From JADFRD01 sp964491015 (GTDB taxonomy: Bacteria; Fidelibacterota; Marinisomatia; Marinisomatales; TCS55): DNA of 64,000 bases. Both the position numbers and the translations under genes were made by a program. This document shows, piece by piece, positions 16,860 to 25,913 of the stretch. How positions within the stretch are numbered: the first letter of the stretch is position 1; every line of letters begins with the position of its first letter. Under the pieces are notes generated by a model. The model did no database searches. It was given only the letters and a program-made list of their open reading frames with translations, and was not told the origin of the DNA. Location of the stretch: the NCBI GenBank assembly GCA_964491015.1, contig CAZBEY010000003.1, positions 1 to 64,000 on the forward strand. Reading direction: 5' to 3'.

Positions 16860-19820
16860 TTAGAACGGATTCACGAGAGACAATCTAATATAATTAACTG
16901 GCCATTCTCCGTCCCGCCAGCGGTTGAAATCTTGGGCCGTGCCATATGCAATGACAAACCCTATCAGATTTACTCGCAATTCATAACCGGCGGTAAACAA
17001 CCAGTCATCCATTTTACCATTGCTGTACCAGGCATTTCCGAAATCAATGAATGTAGCTGCCGTCACTTTTTCATTACCCAGCCGAGGCTCAATCGTTCCA
17101 AAAATCACCCTGTCTCCTAATCGCCAATCATCCCAACCTCTCAAATGAACAACCTCGTCAGACCCAAAAACATTGTTTCCACCTAAATAAATAGGTGTAT
17201 CATTCGTAATCGCCGGCATATCCTGAGGGGGTGGATTATTACCTAACATAGTCACTGTTTTTATTCGTCCAAAAACGACCACAGGGCTTTTTTTATGTGG
17301 CAGCCAATTGAAAAATGCATCTGTTGTAATCTTAGTAAAATCAAAGTCCCCGAACACGCTTGAGCTGGCTACATCCAATTGTGCGTTAAATCCCGATCCT
17401 TGTTTGGGTATCATAATATTTTGTTTGTGGGGTCTCATATTTTTCCAGATATAATGAATGCTGAACAACCCCTCTTTACCAGATGCCGGTGCGGGTAAAA
17501 AGCTATTTGATCTTGTATTAACTATTTGAATTTCATCTGTTGATTCGTTTACATCCTCAATAATGGATGCATTTCGATCGGTAATTTTCAATTGTACACC
17601 AAAAACATGATTCCCGGACGTGCTGTTTCCGGTGTTGTATGGTAAATTCGACCAAACTGCAAAACTATTGTTTTCTTCCAGCAAACCCCATTTTGAACGA
17701 TCGTACGGTTTTATTTTAATATCGAATAATGATGAAACATTAATTCCCCACATGGGGCCGCCCATTGCATTGATATACTGTAATAAAAATCTGTGCGTTT
17801 TGCCTTGAGAAAAATCAGCCAGACCAATTCCAGTAAATATATGCCTTGTCATTGCATCTGCCCATTGAGTAAATCCGATAATAGAATTCCCGATGGGCAA
17901 AACCAAAGATGTAAGATGCTTAAATCCCAATGAGGGTGTATAGTCATGAATTTTAACTATTGATACATCTTTCTTTGGATCAATATCCTTCAATATCGTG
18001 TTTGGTTTTGCTTCCCTCCAATCAGTGTACAATTCTCTTAGGGTCAGATCTTTTGTGGTAATGTATCGATGGGGATCTACGTTTGCAATGCGAACAGTAT
18101 CCACGTCGGGTAGTGTGACTGCCATGATTGAACTATCGACCACTGACCACTGTGCAGCCCAGACTGCGTCTCCCACGTCGGTGACTTGTCTGCTTTCACC
18201 GGTGGTTAAATTGAGAGTATGAATATTGGGAGTTGATCCTGCGTGGGATGTGTATGAAATAAAGTCACCACCTGGATGCCAAACCGGTCCATAATCCGCA
18301 GAGGGATCATTTGTCAGCCGTCGTATTTCACCCAAATCCATTGTGAGTAAAAATAAATCAAGATTCGCTTCTTGATCTGCCATGGCGAAGACAACAGACT
18401 GGCCGTCCGGAGAATATTGGGGATCCATTATTTGTGTGTCGTATGTGTAGTCTGTAATCTTATTTATATTGCTTCCATCCGGATTCATTGTGTATAAATT
18501 GGCAATACTATTTTCATGTGCCACAAAAACGATATTTTCACCGTCCGGAGCCCAGTCCGGATAAGTGGCTCGCATGGAATGGGTCATCCAAGTGGACTTT
18601 TTTGAATCGAGATCGTAGACTTTAATATCATTTACCATCGACTGATTTTCCCCAAAATGATATTTGGAATAAGCCAGTTTACGTCCGTCCGGTGACCAAC
18701 TGAGTGTTTTCTGAAAAGAACCGTAATCTACTTCTTTTTTATCCCAGACCAGGATTGGTTTTGGGTTTTTCTTTTTTTCATCCTGCTTCTGTTTCTTGAA
18801 TATTTTTGTAAAAATTCCGGTCATTTTTTCTTTTTTAGACTCTTTTTTTTCTGCTTTTTTCCTTTTTTCCCTTTGTTCTTTTTCTTTGGTGGTATCCCTT
18901 TGGATGATATAAAGGGATTGATCAAACTGGCCTTCATCGTCCATTCCTGTAATCGCCATTCGGGTACTATCACTGTAAAAGGAAAACGATCCTAATTTCT
19001 TGATGGGAAGGGTCACTACTTTTCCTATTTCTTCAATGGCTTCTTTCTGTGCTCTGTAGCCATAATAGTAAGTGTTCATTTGTCGGCGCCAGTCTTCATT
19101 AAATTGATCAACAGTAATTCCCGTATGTTTTTTAAAAGCATCTTCAAAATTGAACAGCCCGATTTTATTTTGTTCGGATAATGTATTGACGATGGTTGAA
19201 TCTCCAAAACGATTAGACCAGTACAACAGTTTAGAGAAACCGTCGTGGTGCGGGTCCATTTCTTTTGTTTTATTTTTAAGAATGTGGTATTTATGACTGA
19301 TATCCGCCCGATAGGGCCGCCACCGTTCTGTTTCGTATTCAGCAAGCCCTTCTACCACCCACCCCGGTGTTTTTGACAGTAAAAAAGACCAAGGTTCCGG
19401 TATCCACGTTTTAATTTTATGGAAAAAGAAAATGTGTTGTAACTCATGGGAAACTACCTGGTATAACCATTTCTCATCCTCAAGCCAGATAGCTGCATCA
19501 TTCTGGTCTACCCAGATAAATGTTGTATTTGTCCAAAGGGCAAAGCCGTTCATTATTTCATCTTCGCTGGTAAAAATAATATCGATCGTTGGAATATCTT
19601 TTAATTCCATCTGCTTCAGCAATAGAGGGTAAACTTGCTCAGCGATGGAGGCACCTTCTTTTGCAATACTTTCAATGCCTTGGTGGTGATGGATTCGAAA
19701 ATGTTCTGTTTCGATAGTGGTCCAGTCGAGCTCTCCATGGGTTCGCCCCGTCCACTGCCACGTCTGCGCCCAACTAAATGAAACAAAAAATACAAAAATG
19801 AAGTTTTTAAATAATTTCAT
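16860..19820 (-). CDS. Large surface protein: gluzincin peptidase domain, PD40 propeller and C-terminal barrel
   Basis: This 986-residue exported protein begins with a signal peptide (1-18). Residues about 35-260 resemble the MA-clan peptidase domain: zinc-binding HELQH at residues 125-129 and a downstream EGLAEYE (Glu157), the usual third ligand. A lysine-rich low-complexity linker follows (about 305-350). TolB/WD40-like PD40 repeats fill residues about 365-590 (WSPDGRKLAYS, YSPDGQSVVFA). The last third is beta-barrel-like and ends in an aromatic strand (YIRLSLVNPF), similar to surface-antigen/BamA-type ends. A surface-anchored protease or a processing factor for exported proteins is plausible. 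The substrate is unknown. Confidence 0.75.
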   Translation of the reverse strand: MKLFKNFIFVFFVSFSWAQTWQWTGRTHGELDWTTIETEHFRIHHHQGIESIAKEGASIAEQVYPLLLKQMELKDIPTIDIIFTSEDEIMNGFALWTNTTFIWVDQNDAAIWLEDEKWLYQVVSHELQHIFFFHKIKTWIPEPWSFLLSKTPGWVVEGLAEYETERWRPYRADISHKYHILKNKTKEMDPHHDGFSKLLYWSNRFGDSTIVNTLSEQNKIGLFNFEDAFKKHTGITVDQFNEDWRRQMNTYYYGYRAQKEAIEEIGKVVTLPIKKLGSFSFYSDSTRMAITGMDDEGQFDQSLYIIQRDTTKEKEQREKRKKAEKKESKKEKMTGIFTKIFKKQKQDEKKKNPKPILVWDKKEVDYGSFQKTLSWSPDGRKLAYSKYHFGENQSMVNDIKVYDLDSKKSTWMTHSMRATYPDWAPDGENIVFVAHENSIANLYTMNPDGSNINKITDYTYDTQIMDPQYSPDGQSVVFAMADQEANLDLFLLTMDLGEIRRLTNDPSADYGPVWHPGGDFISYTSHAGSTPNIHTLNLTTGESRQVTDVGDAVWAAQWSVVDSSIMAVTLPDVDTVRIANVDPHRYITTKDLTLRELYTDWREAKPNTILKDIDPKKDVSIVKIHDYTPSLGFKHLTSLVLPIGNSIIGFTQWADAMTRHIFTGIGLADFSQGKTHRFLLQYINAMGGPMWGINVSSLFDIKIKPYDRSKWGLLEENNSFAVWSNLPYNTGNSTSGNHVFGVQLKITDRNASIIEDVNESTDEIQIVNTRSNSFLPAPASGKEGLFSIHYIWKNMRPHKQNIMIPKQGSGFNAQLDVASSSVFGDFDFTKITTDAFFNWLPHKKSPVVVFGRIKTVTMLGNNPPPQDMPAITNDTPIYLGGNNVFGSDEVVHLRGWDDWRLGDRVIFGTIEPRLGNEKVTAATFIDFGNAWYSNGKMDDWLFTAGYELRVNLIGFVIAYGTAQDFNRWRDGEWPVNYIRLSLVNPF

Positions 19821-19913
19821 TATCCGAATACCTTCTATAAGAATTAAATATATTTATGGAAATAACTATGGTGCAATGATTTGAATTTAACCCCTAATTG
19901 TGGTTATCAGAAT

Positions 19914-20774
19914 TCATTCTCCTAAATTGATTCGCTTGATATAACCCCCAAAATATTCATCATCCGTCGCAACCAAAATACCACCGCTAATAAGCTCAAA
20001 TCCTTCTACTTTTCGATTTTCAAATTTGAAAATAGGAGATGGATGTTTTTCCAGATAAAATTGAACACGATTATCACTAAATCGGAATGTTCCGATCTGA
20101 TACAAAGCAGATGAAAAAGGGCCTTCGTCTCCGGGGTCTGATGTAGCCGAAATCCAGCAATTCCCGGATTGATCTATTTTAATATCAGCTATGTGGCGGA
20201 CGTATTCTGTGGGCCAGTCTACTGAAATTTCCAGTGAATCAAGAGGGTGTACCGTTTTATGATTCAAATCCATCCATCCCCAATATAATTTACCGGGCTC
20301 TGTTGTTTTACCCCTGTGCCCCCAAACAGCCAGATATTTTTTACCTGATTTTATCAAATCAAATCCTTCAAGATTTGTCGGGTATTTAACCCCAGGGAGT
20401 TGAATACAGCCGTTATAAGCCAGCCTCTGTTTGACCTTGTCAAATATCAACCAGTGGCATTTCCCTTGGCTTTCCATGGCTATCATGTCAGTAAGGCTAT
20501 TGGGTATTGCGGTTAGCGCTTCTAAATCGTAAGGTAAATCATTCACAGGCCAATCCACGGTACGATAATCAACGGAATCACCATCCAGTCTGAGTAGACC
20601 GATTCGTTCCTCGTTCGCCTTTTTATTATCATGAACAAGAAAAATATTTCCATTCAGATTGGCAACGCCACTGATGGACCGAGACTGTTGAGTCCCAATC
20701 GTAACCCATTCATCCTGAGCTGAGATCATTGATATTGAACAAATAAAAATAATTCTATAAATTGGAAACATCAT
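19914..20774 (-). CDS. Secreted beta-propeller-like protein of unknown function
   Basis: This 286-residue protein has a signal peptide (1-19). Repeated short strands separated by polar turns (SISGVANLNGNIFLVHDN, DLEALTAIPNS, NLEGFDLIKSGKKYLAV, KVEGFELISGGILVATDDE) suggest a propeller related to SdiA-regulated/phytase-like domains, as at 15135-16103. No catalytic set is obvious. Its start overlaps the stop of the HAD phosphatase gene by one base, so the two are co-transcribed. Confidence 0.55.
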   Translation of the reverse strand: MMFPIYRIIFICSISMISAQDEWVTIGTQQSRSISGVANLNGNIFLVHDNKKANEERIGLLRLDGDSVDYRTVDWPVNDLPYDLEALTAIPNSLTDMIAMESQGKCHWLIFDKVKQRLAYNGCIQLPGVKYPTNLEGFDLIKSGKKYLAVWGHRGKTTEPGKLYWGWMDLNHKTVHPLDSLEISVDWPTEYVRHIADIKIDQSGNCWISATSDPGDEGPFSSALYQIGTFRFSDNRVQFYLEKHPSPIFKFENRKVEGFELISGGILVATDDEYFGGYIKRINLGE

Positions 20775-21394
20775 TAAAGAGTTATCCCTATTTGGTAAAG
20801 TTCCGTGGTCAAATTATTAAAACCGGTAAAATGAATTGTATGAAATCCAAGGCTTTTTGCTTGGGTTACATTTGTTTCCATGTCATCAATGAACAGGCAT
20901 TCTTCAGGATTTGTATTGATATTTTTTAGCGCTTTTAGAAATATTTCTTTTTCCGGTTTTCTGCACCCCATTTCAAAGGAATAAAATGTTCTGTGAACCT
21001 GATTCTGAAAACTGAACCGTTTTTCCAACTCATGCTGAATATGACGGTGGTTTGTGTTAGATAGAAGATAAATCCCGTATGAGTTTTTTAGGATGGGCAG
21101 TAACTCGACTGTTTTTGTTTCATTCAAAATTAACCTATCCCATCCTTCCCAGAAATTTACATCTATTAAGCCGTTCGGTTGCGGCAGGGCATTTTTAACC
21201 ATCTGAAAAAATTCATCATCCGATAGCTGTCCTGTTTCGTATTGTTCATGAGCAGCGTAGGGAAAATGGTCTTTTAAAACCTTGGTTGAAAGATTTGCAC
21301 ATTTCCCCCAATATTTGATAGAGACCATTGGATCAATGTTTAGAAGAACACCGCCAATATCAAAAAAGATGTGCTTAATTGAGCCGTTTCTCAC
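20774..21394 (-). CDS. HAD-superfamily phosphatase (YihX-like)
   Basis: This 206-residue cytoplasmic HAD hydrolase has motif I FFDIGGVLLNID with nucleophile Asp12, motif II LLSNTN, the motif III lysine in GCRKPEKEIF, and motif IV LFIDDMETNV. The helical cap type and length fit the HAD-IA/YihX group, which acts on small phosphorylated metabolites such as sugar phosphates. The glycine two residues after the nucleophile is usual for this subgroup. It is followed directly by the secreted propeller gene. Confidence 0.88.
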   Translation of the reverse strand: MRNGSIKHIFFDIGGVLLNIDPMVSIKYWGKCANLSTKVLKDHFPYAAHEQYETGQLSDDEFFQMVKNALPQPNGLIDVNFWEGWDRLILNETKTVELLPILKNSYGIYLLSNTNHRHIQHELEKRFSFQNQVHRTFYSFEMGCRKPEKEIFLKALKNINTNPEECLFIDDMETNVTQAKSLGFHTIHFTGFNNLTTELYQIGITL

Positions 21395-21429
21395 TTTTGT
21401 ACTTTCATAATATAAAGCTCTTATACATT

Positions 21430-21466
21430 CCCCTAAATCCCCCTTTATTAAGGGGGACTAAGGGGG
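21430..21466. repeat. Nested C-rich palindromic intergenic repeat
   Basis: CCCCCTT (21439-21445) and AAGGGGG (21450-21456) form a perfect hairpin with a four-base loop. An outer CCCCTA / TAAGGGG pair makes a second, imperfect stem. It belongs to the same visual class as 15055-15072 and 59466-59484, and lies between the HAD and DNA-glycosylase genes. Confidence 0.6.
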
Positions 21467-21516
21467 TTATATCAAAAAATGAAATAATCATACGCAATGG
21501 TAGAACAATGTTTCTT

Positions 21517-22140
21517 TTACCATTCAAAAGGCCCTTCCACTAATCGCCAAAGATACCAGGAGGCAATGGTCCGATAGGGCCGCCATGGATTTGCCACTTT
21601 GAGCATCAATTCTGATGAAGGCATTTTTATTAATGAACCATAATGCATTATTCCCTTTTGAATTCCCAAATCACTCACCGGCAATACATCCGGACGCTGG
21701 AGCGTAAACATGAGAAACATTTCCGCCGTCCAGGGACCGATTCCCTTGATAGCAATCAAATTTTTTATGACTTCTTCATCTTTTAATTCAGCCAGATTTT
21801 TTGGAATAGAACCATTGGCAAACGCTTCGGCAATATGATGAACATAGGATGCTTTCTGATTGGATAACCCGACAGACCGCAGCTCATCGTGGGATTTTTC
21901 CATCACTTCTTTAGGTGTTGGATATTTATCTCCATCAAATAAATTCTTGAATCTACTGTAAATTGTAGACGCCGCTTTTCCGCTTAATTGCTGATAAACC
22001 ACAGCCCGAACCAGCGATTCGAAATAATTGGACTTCTTTCCGAACGATGGCCTTCCAAATCTATCGATTAACTGACCCATTTTCGGATCCACCATTCTTA
22101 AGTGATTTAACCCTGCGTTAACATTCATCTTTTTCCGCAT
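21517..22140 (-). CDS. DNA-3-methyladenine glycosylase II-like protein (AlkA type)
   Basis: This 207-residue base-excision repair enzyme of the HhH-GPD superfamily removes alkylated bases. The helix-hairpin-helix is at about residues 129-145 (IAIKGIGPWTAEMF), followed by the catalytic aspartate Asp157 in LPVSDLG. An earlier conserved part, AVVYQQLSGKAA, fits the AlkA/MagIII-like group. There is no iron-sulfur cluster loop, so an EndoIII-type enzyme is unlikely. The first 16 bases overlap the end of the methyltransferase gene, which suggests coupling. Confidence 0.9.
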   Translation of the reverse strand: MRKKMNVNAGLNHLRMVDPKMGQLIDRFGRPSFGKKSNYFESLVRAVVYQQLSGKAASTIYSRFKNLFDGDKYPTPKEVMEKSHDELRSVGLSNQKASYVHHIAEAFANGSIPKNLAELKDEEVIKNLIAIKGIGPWTAEMFLMFTLQRPDVLPVSDLGIQKGIMHYGSLIKMPSSELMLKVANPWRPYRTIASWYLWRLVEGPFEW

Positions 22141-22868
22141 AGGTAAATCTGCAAATTGCTTTCCGGCCCGGAAGCCGTTTTATCATAATCGCCATATTTT
22201 TCCCTGATAACAAACCCGGCATCAACCAATAGACGGTCCATTGTATCGGGGAAAATCATATGCATATCAAATTCGTATTCATCTGGTTCATTTTTCCCCT
22301 CTGTGTTGAAATACCAGTGAATATGATTGATTTGTGATTCATTATCATAATCATTTATTTCACTCACAATACAATGATCACCATTTGGATAGTCAAATTC
22401 CATCACATAATGTTTCTGCTTATCTCTGTATAAAAAAAGTGGGTCAGGTACAAACAAATCAATTAAAAATGTTCCTTTTTCAGCCAGATGCCGATGGACA
22501 CATTGGAAAAACGAAAAAATATCATTATTGGTCATTAAGTGACAAATGGAGTTGAAACCGATAAAAATAAATTTGAATTTTTGACCCAACTCAAATTGCC
22601 GCATATCGCCTTCAATAAAGTTAAAACGATTTTGAAATTGTTTCAGTTTTCCCCGGGCATATTTTACAAAATCCGAACTTAATTCAATCCCCGTATAGGT
22701 ATGTCCCTTTTCTAGAAGAGATAAAGCCAGTCGCCCCGTTCCAGCTGCTAATTCTAATACAGGGCTTCCAAATTCATCCGCAAAATCAGCTATGAATTCA
22801 ATATCATTCGTTTTCCACCAATTATACATATCATACAACTCCGGAGCGGAATATATATTTTTAATCAA
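22125..22868 (-). CDS. Class I SAM-dependent methyltransferase
   Basis: This is a 247-residue cytoplasmic methyltransferase. The SAM-binding motif I is VLELAAGTGRLALSLLE, motif II ends in YTGIELS, and FIEGDMRQFEL follows. The segment FIFIGFNSICHLM is typical of the Methyltransf_25/11 group. The C-terminal region has beta strands that may bind substrate. Nothing shows the acceptor. It overlaps the glycosylase gene by 16 bases and is divergent from the outer-membrane operon at 22962. Confidence 0.88.
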   Translation of the reverse strand: MIKNIYSAPELYDMYNWWKTNDIEFIADFADEFGSPVLELAAGTGRLALSLLEKGHTYTGIELSSDFVKYARGKLKQFQNRFNFIEGDMRQFELGQKFKFIFIGFNSICHLMTNNDIFSFFQCVHRHLAEKGTFLIDLFVPDPLFLYRDKQKHYVMEFDYPNGDHCIVSEINDYDNESQINHIHWYFNTEGKNEPDEYEFDMHMIFPDTMDRLLVDAGFVIREKYGDYDKTASGPESNLQIYLCGKR

Positions 22869-22961
22869 AATTTGGCTAGCGTTTTAAGTGTCATAAGTAG
22901 GTAGTTTTTTTACAGTAGTGAACTTAATCTTATAACAGTATTTGAATCGCTGAAAAACAAA

Positions 22962-24005
22962 TTGATGCTTAAAAATTTTGATATTGTAATTATCATGTTA
23001 TCGATGAGAATCGTTTTATCGGCGCCTATTAGTTTTGAAGGACAATCCTCCATGTCCGGATTTAATAATCCGCTATATTCCGATCCACAATTTGAATACT
23101 GGCTTCAATATATTCCAACTATCAGCTTGGAAAATCAACATAGTAATTCTAGAATGTTGGATGCAGAGTGGGCAATTGATATTAATTATCCCAGTCTCAT
23201 TGATTCTGTGTCTGTTACTAACTATAGGAGCTGGGTTAGATATAAATGTAAAGATATTGAAATAAGAGCCGGAATTCAAAAGCTGAATTTCGGACCGGCA
23301 AAATTATTTCGAGCTCTCCAATGGTTTGATACACTGAACCCTGTAGACCCGCTGCGGTTGACACCTGGAATCAATGCGTTGCGTGTCCGGAAAGAAATGA
23401 GTCAAACCGATTATTATATGATGTGGATAATTCATAAGATAGATGAAATGGTCAGCTTAGAGCCCCATCAGTCAAAAAAAGGATCCAATGAATTTGGCGG
23501 TCGTTATCAAACGGTGACAAAATATGGAGAATTTGCCATTACTTCTCATTTCAGGTTTATTGAACCCGGGGTTGAAAAACTACCGGAATTCCGGTTGGCT
23601 TTTGACGGATCAGTCGATATGGGTATCAATACCTGGTTTGAATCCGTATTTATTAAATCAAAAGAGGAGGCCGGTTTTGTTGATTTTCAGCAAATGACAA
23701 CTGTTGGGGTTGATTATACATTTAACGTTGGGAATGGGTTTTACAGTTCTTTTGAAGCTTATCGTTATTATTCTTCCGGAAGCAATATTTCTTCAAATAA
23801 GATAGGAAAACTGGGCGCTTTATTTTCATATCCCTTGTCAATTTTTGACAATTTCACATCAATCTCATATTACGATTTGGAATTAAAAGAAAGTTTTCAA
23901 TATGTCGCCTGGCAACGGGCTTATGACAATTTAACTTTAGACGCCGGACTATTTTTGTATCAATCGAATGTCGGTTATCAAATCATACTGACTTATTACC
24001 ACTAA
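22962..24005 (+). CDS. Predicted outer-membrane beta-barrel, first gene of a LolCDE-like operon
   Basis: This 347-residue protein has a signal-like N-terminus (residues 5-20). The rest consists of alternating hydrophobic/polar strands with a conserved-looking tract (IRAGIQKLNFGPAKLF, LNPVDPLRLTPGINALRV) reminiscent of DUF1302/alginate-export-type porins. It ends in aromatic strands (YQIILTYYH). It lies 17 bases before an ABC ATPase gene and heads an operon with two FtsX-like permeases and a LolA-like protein. It is therefore the likely outer-membrane end of that system. The barrel call rests on pattern only. Confidence 0.6.
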   Translation: MMLKNFDIVIIMLSMRIVLSAPISFEGQSSMSGFNNPLYSDPQFEYWLQYIPTISLENQHSNSRMLDAEWAIDINYPSLIDSVSVTNYRSWVRYKCKDIEIRAGIQKLNFGPAKLFRALQWFDTLNPVDPLRLTPGINALRVRKEMSQTDYYMMWIIHKIDEMVSLEPHQSKKGSNEFGGRYQTVTKYGEFAITSHFRFIEPGVEKLPEFRLAFDGSVDMGINTWFESVFIKSKEEAGFVDFQQMTTVGVDYTFNVGNGFYSSFEAYRYYSSGSNISSNKIGKLGALFSYPLSIFDNFTSISYYDLELKESFQYVAWQRAYDNLTLDAGLFLYQSNVGYQIILTYYH

Positions 24006-24022
24006 TAAATAAAGGATTTGTA

Positions 24023-24736
24023 ATGAACAATTCAACCATCACACAAATAAAAAATCTCAAAAAGGATTTTCCGATGGGAAAAGGTGTATTCACCGCTTTA
24101 CAAAATATCAACATCAGTATTAAAGCGGGAGAGTTCCTGGGGTTAATCGGCCCCAGCGGATCGGGAAAAACCACCTTATTGAATATTATTGGTTCATTAG
24201 ATATTTGTACGGACGGAGAGGTGACCGTATTAGATAAAAATGTAAGCACCCTTTCTCAAATTGAAGCTGCAAATTTAAGAAGCGTATATCTTGGATTTAT
24301 TTTTCAAACTTATAATTTGCTCCCTGTTTATACAGTATTTGAAAATGTAGAATTACCGTTATTACTATTGAAGCAATCCCAATCAAAAAGAAAAAGGGCC
24401 GTTGAAGATGCTCTTGAGTGGGTTGGGTTAAGTGATAAAATTAATTCCAAACCGGCGCAATTATCCGGGGGTGAATGTCAGCGCGTGTCCATCGCCAGGG
24501 CCATGGTGAAAAAACCGAAAATCGTATTAGCGGATGAACCTACTGCCAATCTGGATGCTGAAAATTCCCATCATATCTTGAAAACGATGAAATCTCTTAA
24601 TTCAGAATTGAATACCACCTTTGTTTTCGCAACTCATGATGAAAAAGTTATACAATATTTGCATCGAAAAATAAGCTTGGTGGATGGTCAGGTTGTGAAC
24701 GATGAAAAAGTCACCAACAACACAATAGGGGACTGA
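24023..24736 (+). CDS. LolD/MacB-type ABC transporter ATPase
   Basis: This 237-residue ATPase has Walker A (GPSGSGKTT), the Q-loop region IFQTYNLLPVYTV, signature LSGGE, Walker B (IVLADEPTANLD) and the switch histidine (ATHD). LLPVYTVFENVELPLLL is diagnostic of the LolD/MacB/FtsE-like branch, which drives mechanotransmission rather than transmembrane passage. A good ribosome binding site (AAAGGA) precedes it. Two permease genes follow immediately. Confidence 0.95.
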   Translation: MNNSTITQIKNLKKDFPMGKGVFTALQNINISIKAGEFLGLIGPSGSGKTTLLNIIGSLDICTDGEVTVLDKNVSTLSQIEAANLRSVYLGFIFQTYNLLPVYTVFENVELPLLLLKQSQSKRKRAVEDALEWVGLSDKINSKPAQLSGGECQRVSIARAMVKKPKIVLADEPTANLDAENSHHILKTMKSLNSELNTTFVFATHDEKVIQYLHRKISLVDGQVVNDEKVTNNTIGD

Positions 24737-24737
24737 C

Positions 24738-25913
24738 ATGAAATTAGCACTGAAATTAGCCTACCGTAATCTGGCAGGTGCGCGTTTGCGAACCGGGTTA
24801 AACGTATTTGTACTTTCACTTTCTTTTGTAATGATAATTTGGAATAAAGGAATATTAAGCGGGTGGGATAAACAAGCGCGGCGGGATACCATAAACTGGG
24901 AAATCGGCGGTGGCCAATATTGGCATGAAAATTATGATCCTTATGATCCCTTTACACTTGAAGACAGCCACTCTAAGCTTTTAAAAAGAATTCTGGACGC
25001 TGAGAGACAAGACTATGTGACTCCCCTTTTGATTACACAGGCCACCATGTATCCTCAAGGACGTATTCAAAATGTTTTTCTCAAAGGCATTGATCCTGAA
25101 CAAACTATTTTAGAATTGCCTTCCTCATATTTAGGCACGGATATTGACGAAATACCCGTGTGCATTGGGAAACGAACGGCAAAAACAAATCATCTAAAAG
25201 TTGGGGACTATTTTACTATCAGGTGGAGAGATAAATACGGAACATTTGATGCAGCCGAAGCAAAAATAGTCCATATCTTCAAAACAAACGTTCCGGCAAT
25301 AGACAATAGTGTTTTGTGGATACCTCTGGAGAAGCTGCGAACCATGATGCAGTTGCCGGGCGAAGCAACCATTTTAGTTACAGCTCAGGGAATAGAATCA
25401 TTGGGAGAACTCGAGGGATGGATATTTAAAGATCATTATTATCTTCTGACCGCAATACATGAAATGATTGAGATGAAATCAATTGGCGGTTCCATTTTTT
25501 ATTTCATTCTATTATTACTGGCAATGCTTGCCATTTTCGATACACAAGTATTATCCATATTCCGCCGGCAAAAGGAAATTGGAACCCATATTGCCCTGGG
25601 AATGACCCAGAAACAAGTGGTGGGTTTATTTACGATTGAAGGGGCAATGCACTCCGTTCTTGCGGCGATCCTGGGGGCGATATATGGGATTCCCCTGCTG
25701 GGACTACAGGCCATGAAAGGTTGGACAATGCCGGCAGGAACCGATGATTTCGGTTTTACAATTGCCAAAACCATTTATCCCTCTTACAGCCTGGCATTGG
25801 TTTTAGGAACAACTCTACTTATTCTGATAACGACAACAATTGTAAGCTATATCCCGGCACATAGGATATCTAAAATGAAACCAACCGATGCAATTCGAGG
25901 AAAAATACAATGA
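24738..25913 (+). CDS. FtsX/LolC-like ABC permease 1
   Basis: This 391-residue inner-membrane protein has one N-terminal helix (about 20-40), a large periplasmic MacB-type domain, and three C-terminal helices (about 250-275, 295-325, 345-375). The FtsX signature region RRQKEIGTHIALGMTQKQVVGLFTIEG and the terminal IPAHRISKMKPTDAIRG are intact. It starts one base after the ATPase stop and overlaps the next permease by four bases. Confidence 0.92.
   Translation: MKLALKLAYRNLAGARLRTGLNVFVLSLSFVMIIWNKGILSGWDKQARRDTINWEIGGGQYWHENYDPYDPFTLEDSHSKLLKRILDAERQDYVTPLLITQATMYPQGRIQNVFLKGIDPEQTILELPSSYLGTDIDEIPVCIGKRTAKTNHLKVGDYFTIRWRDKYGTFDAAEAKIVHIFKTNVPAIDNSVLWIPLEKLRTMMQLPGEATILVTAQGIESLGELEGWIFKDHYYLLTAIHEMIEMKSIGGSIFYFILLLLAMLAIFDTQVLSIFRRQKEIGTHIALGMTQKQVVGLFTIEGAMHSVLAAILGAIYGIPLLGLQAMKGWTMPAGTDDFGFTIAKTIYPSYSLALVLGTTLLILITTTIVSYIPAHRISKMKPTDAIRGKIQ

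Noticed and set aside
16835..16885. Bidirectional terminator between pcm and the peptidase gene
   Set aside because: The GAATCC/GGATTC stem is only six pairs, has no T-run on either strand, and its right arm lies in the coding end of the peptidase gene.
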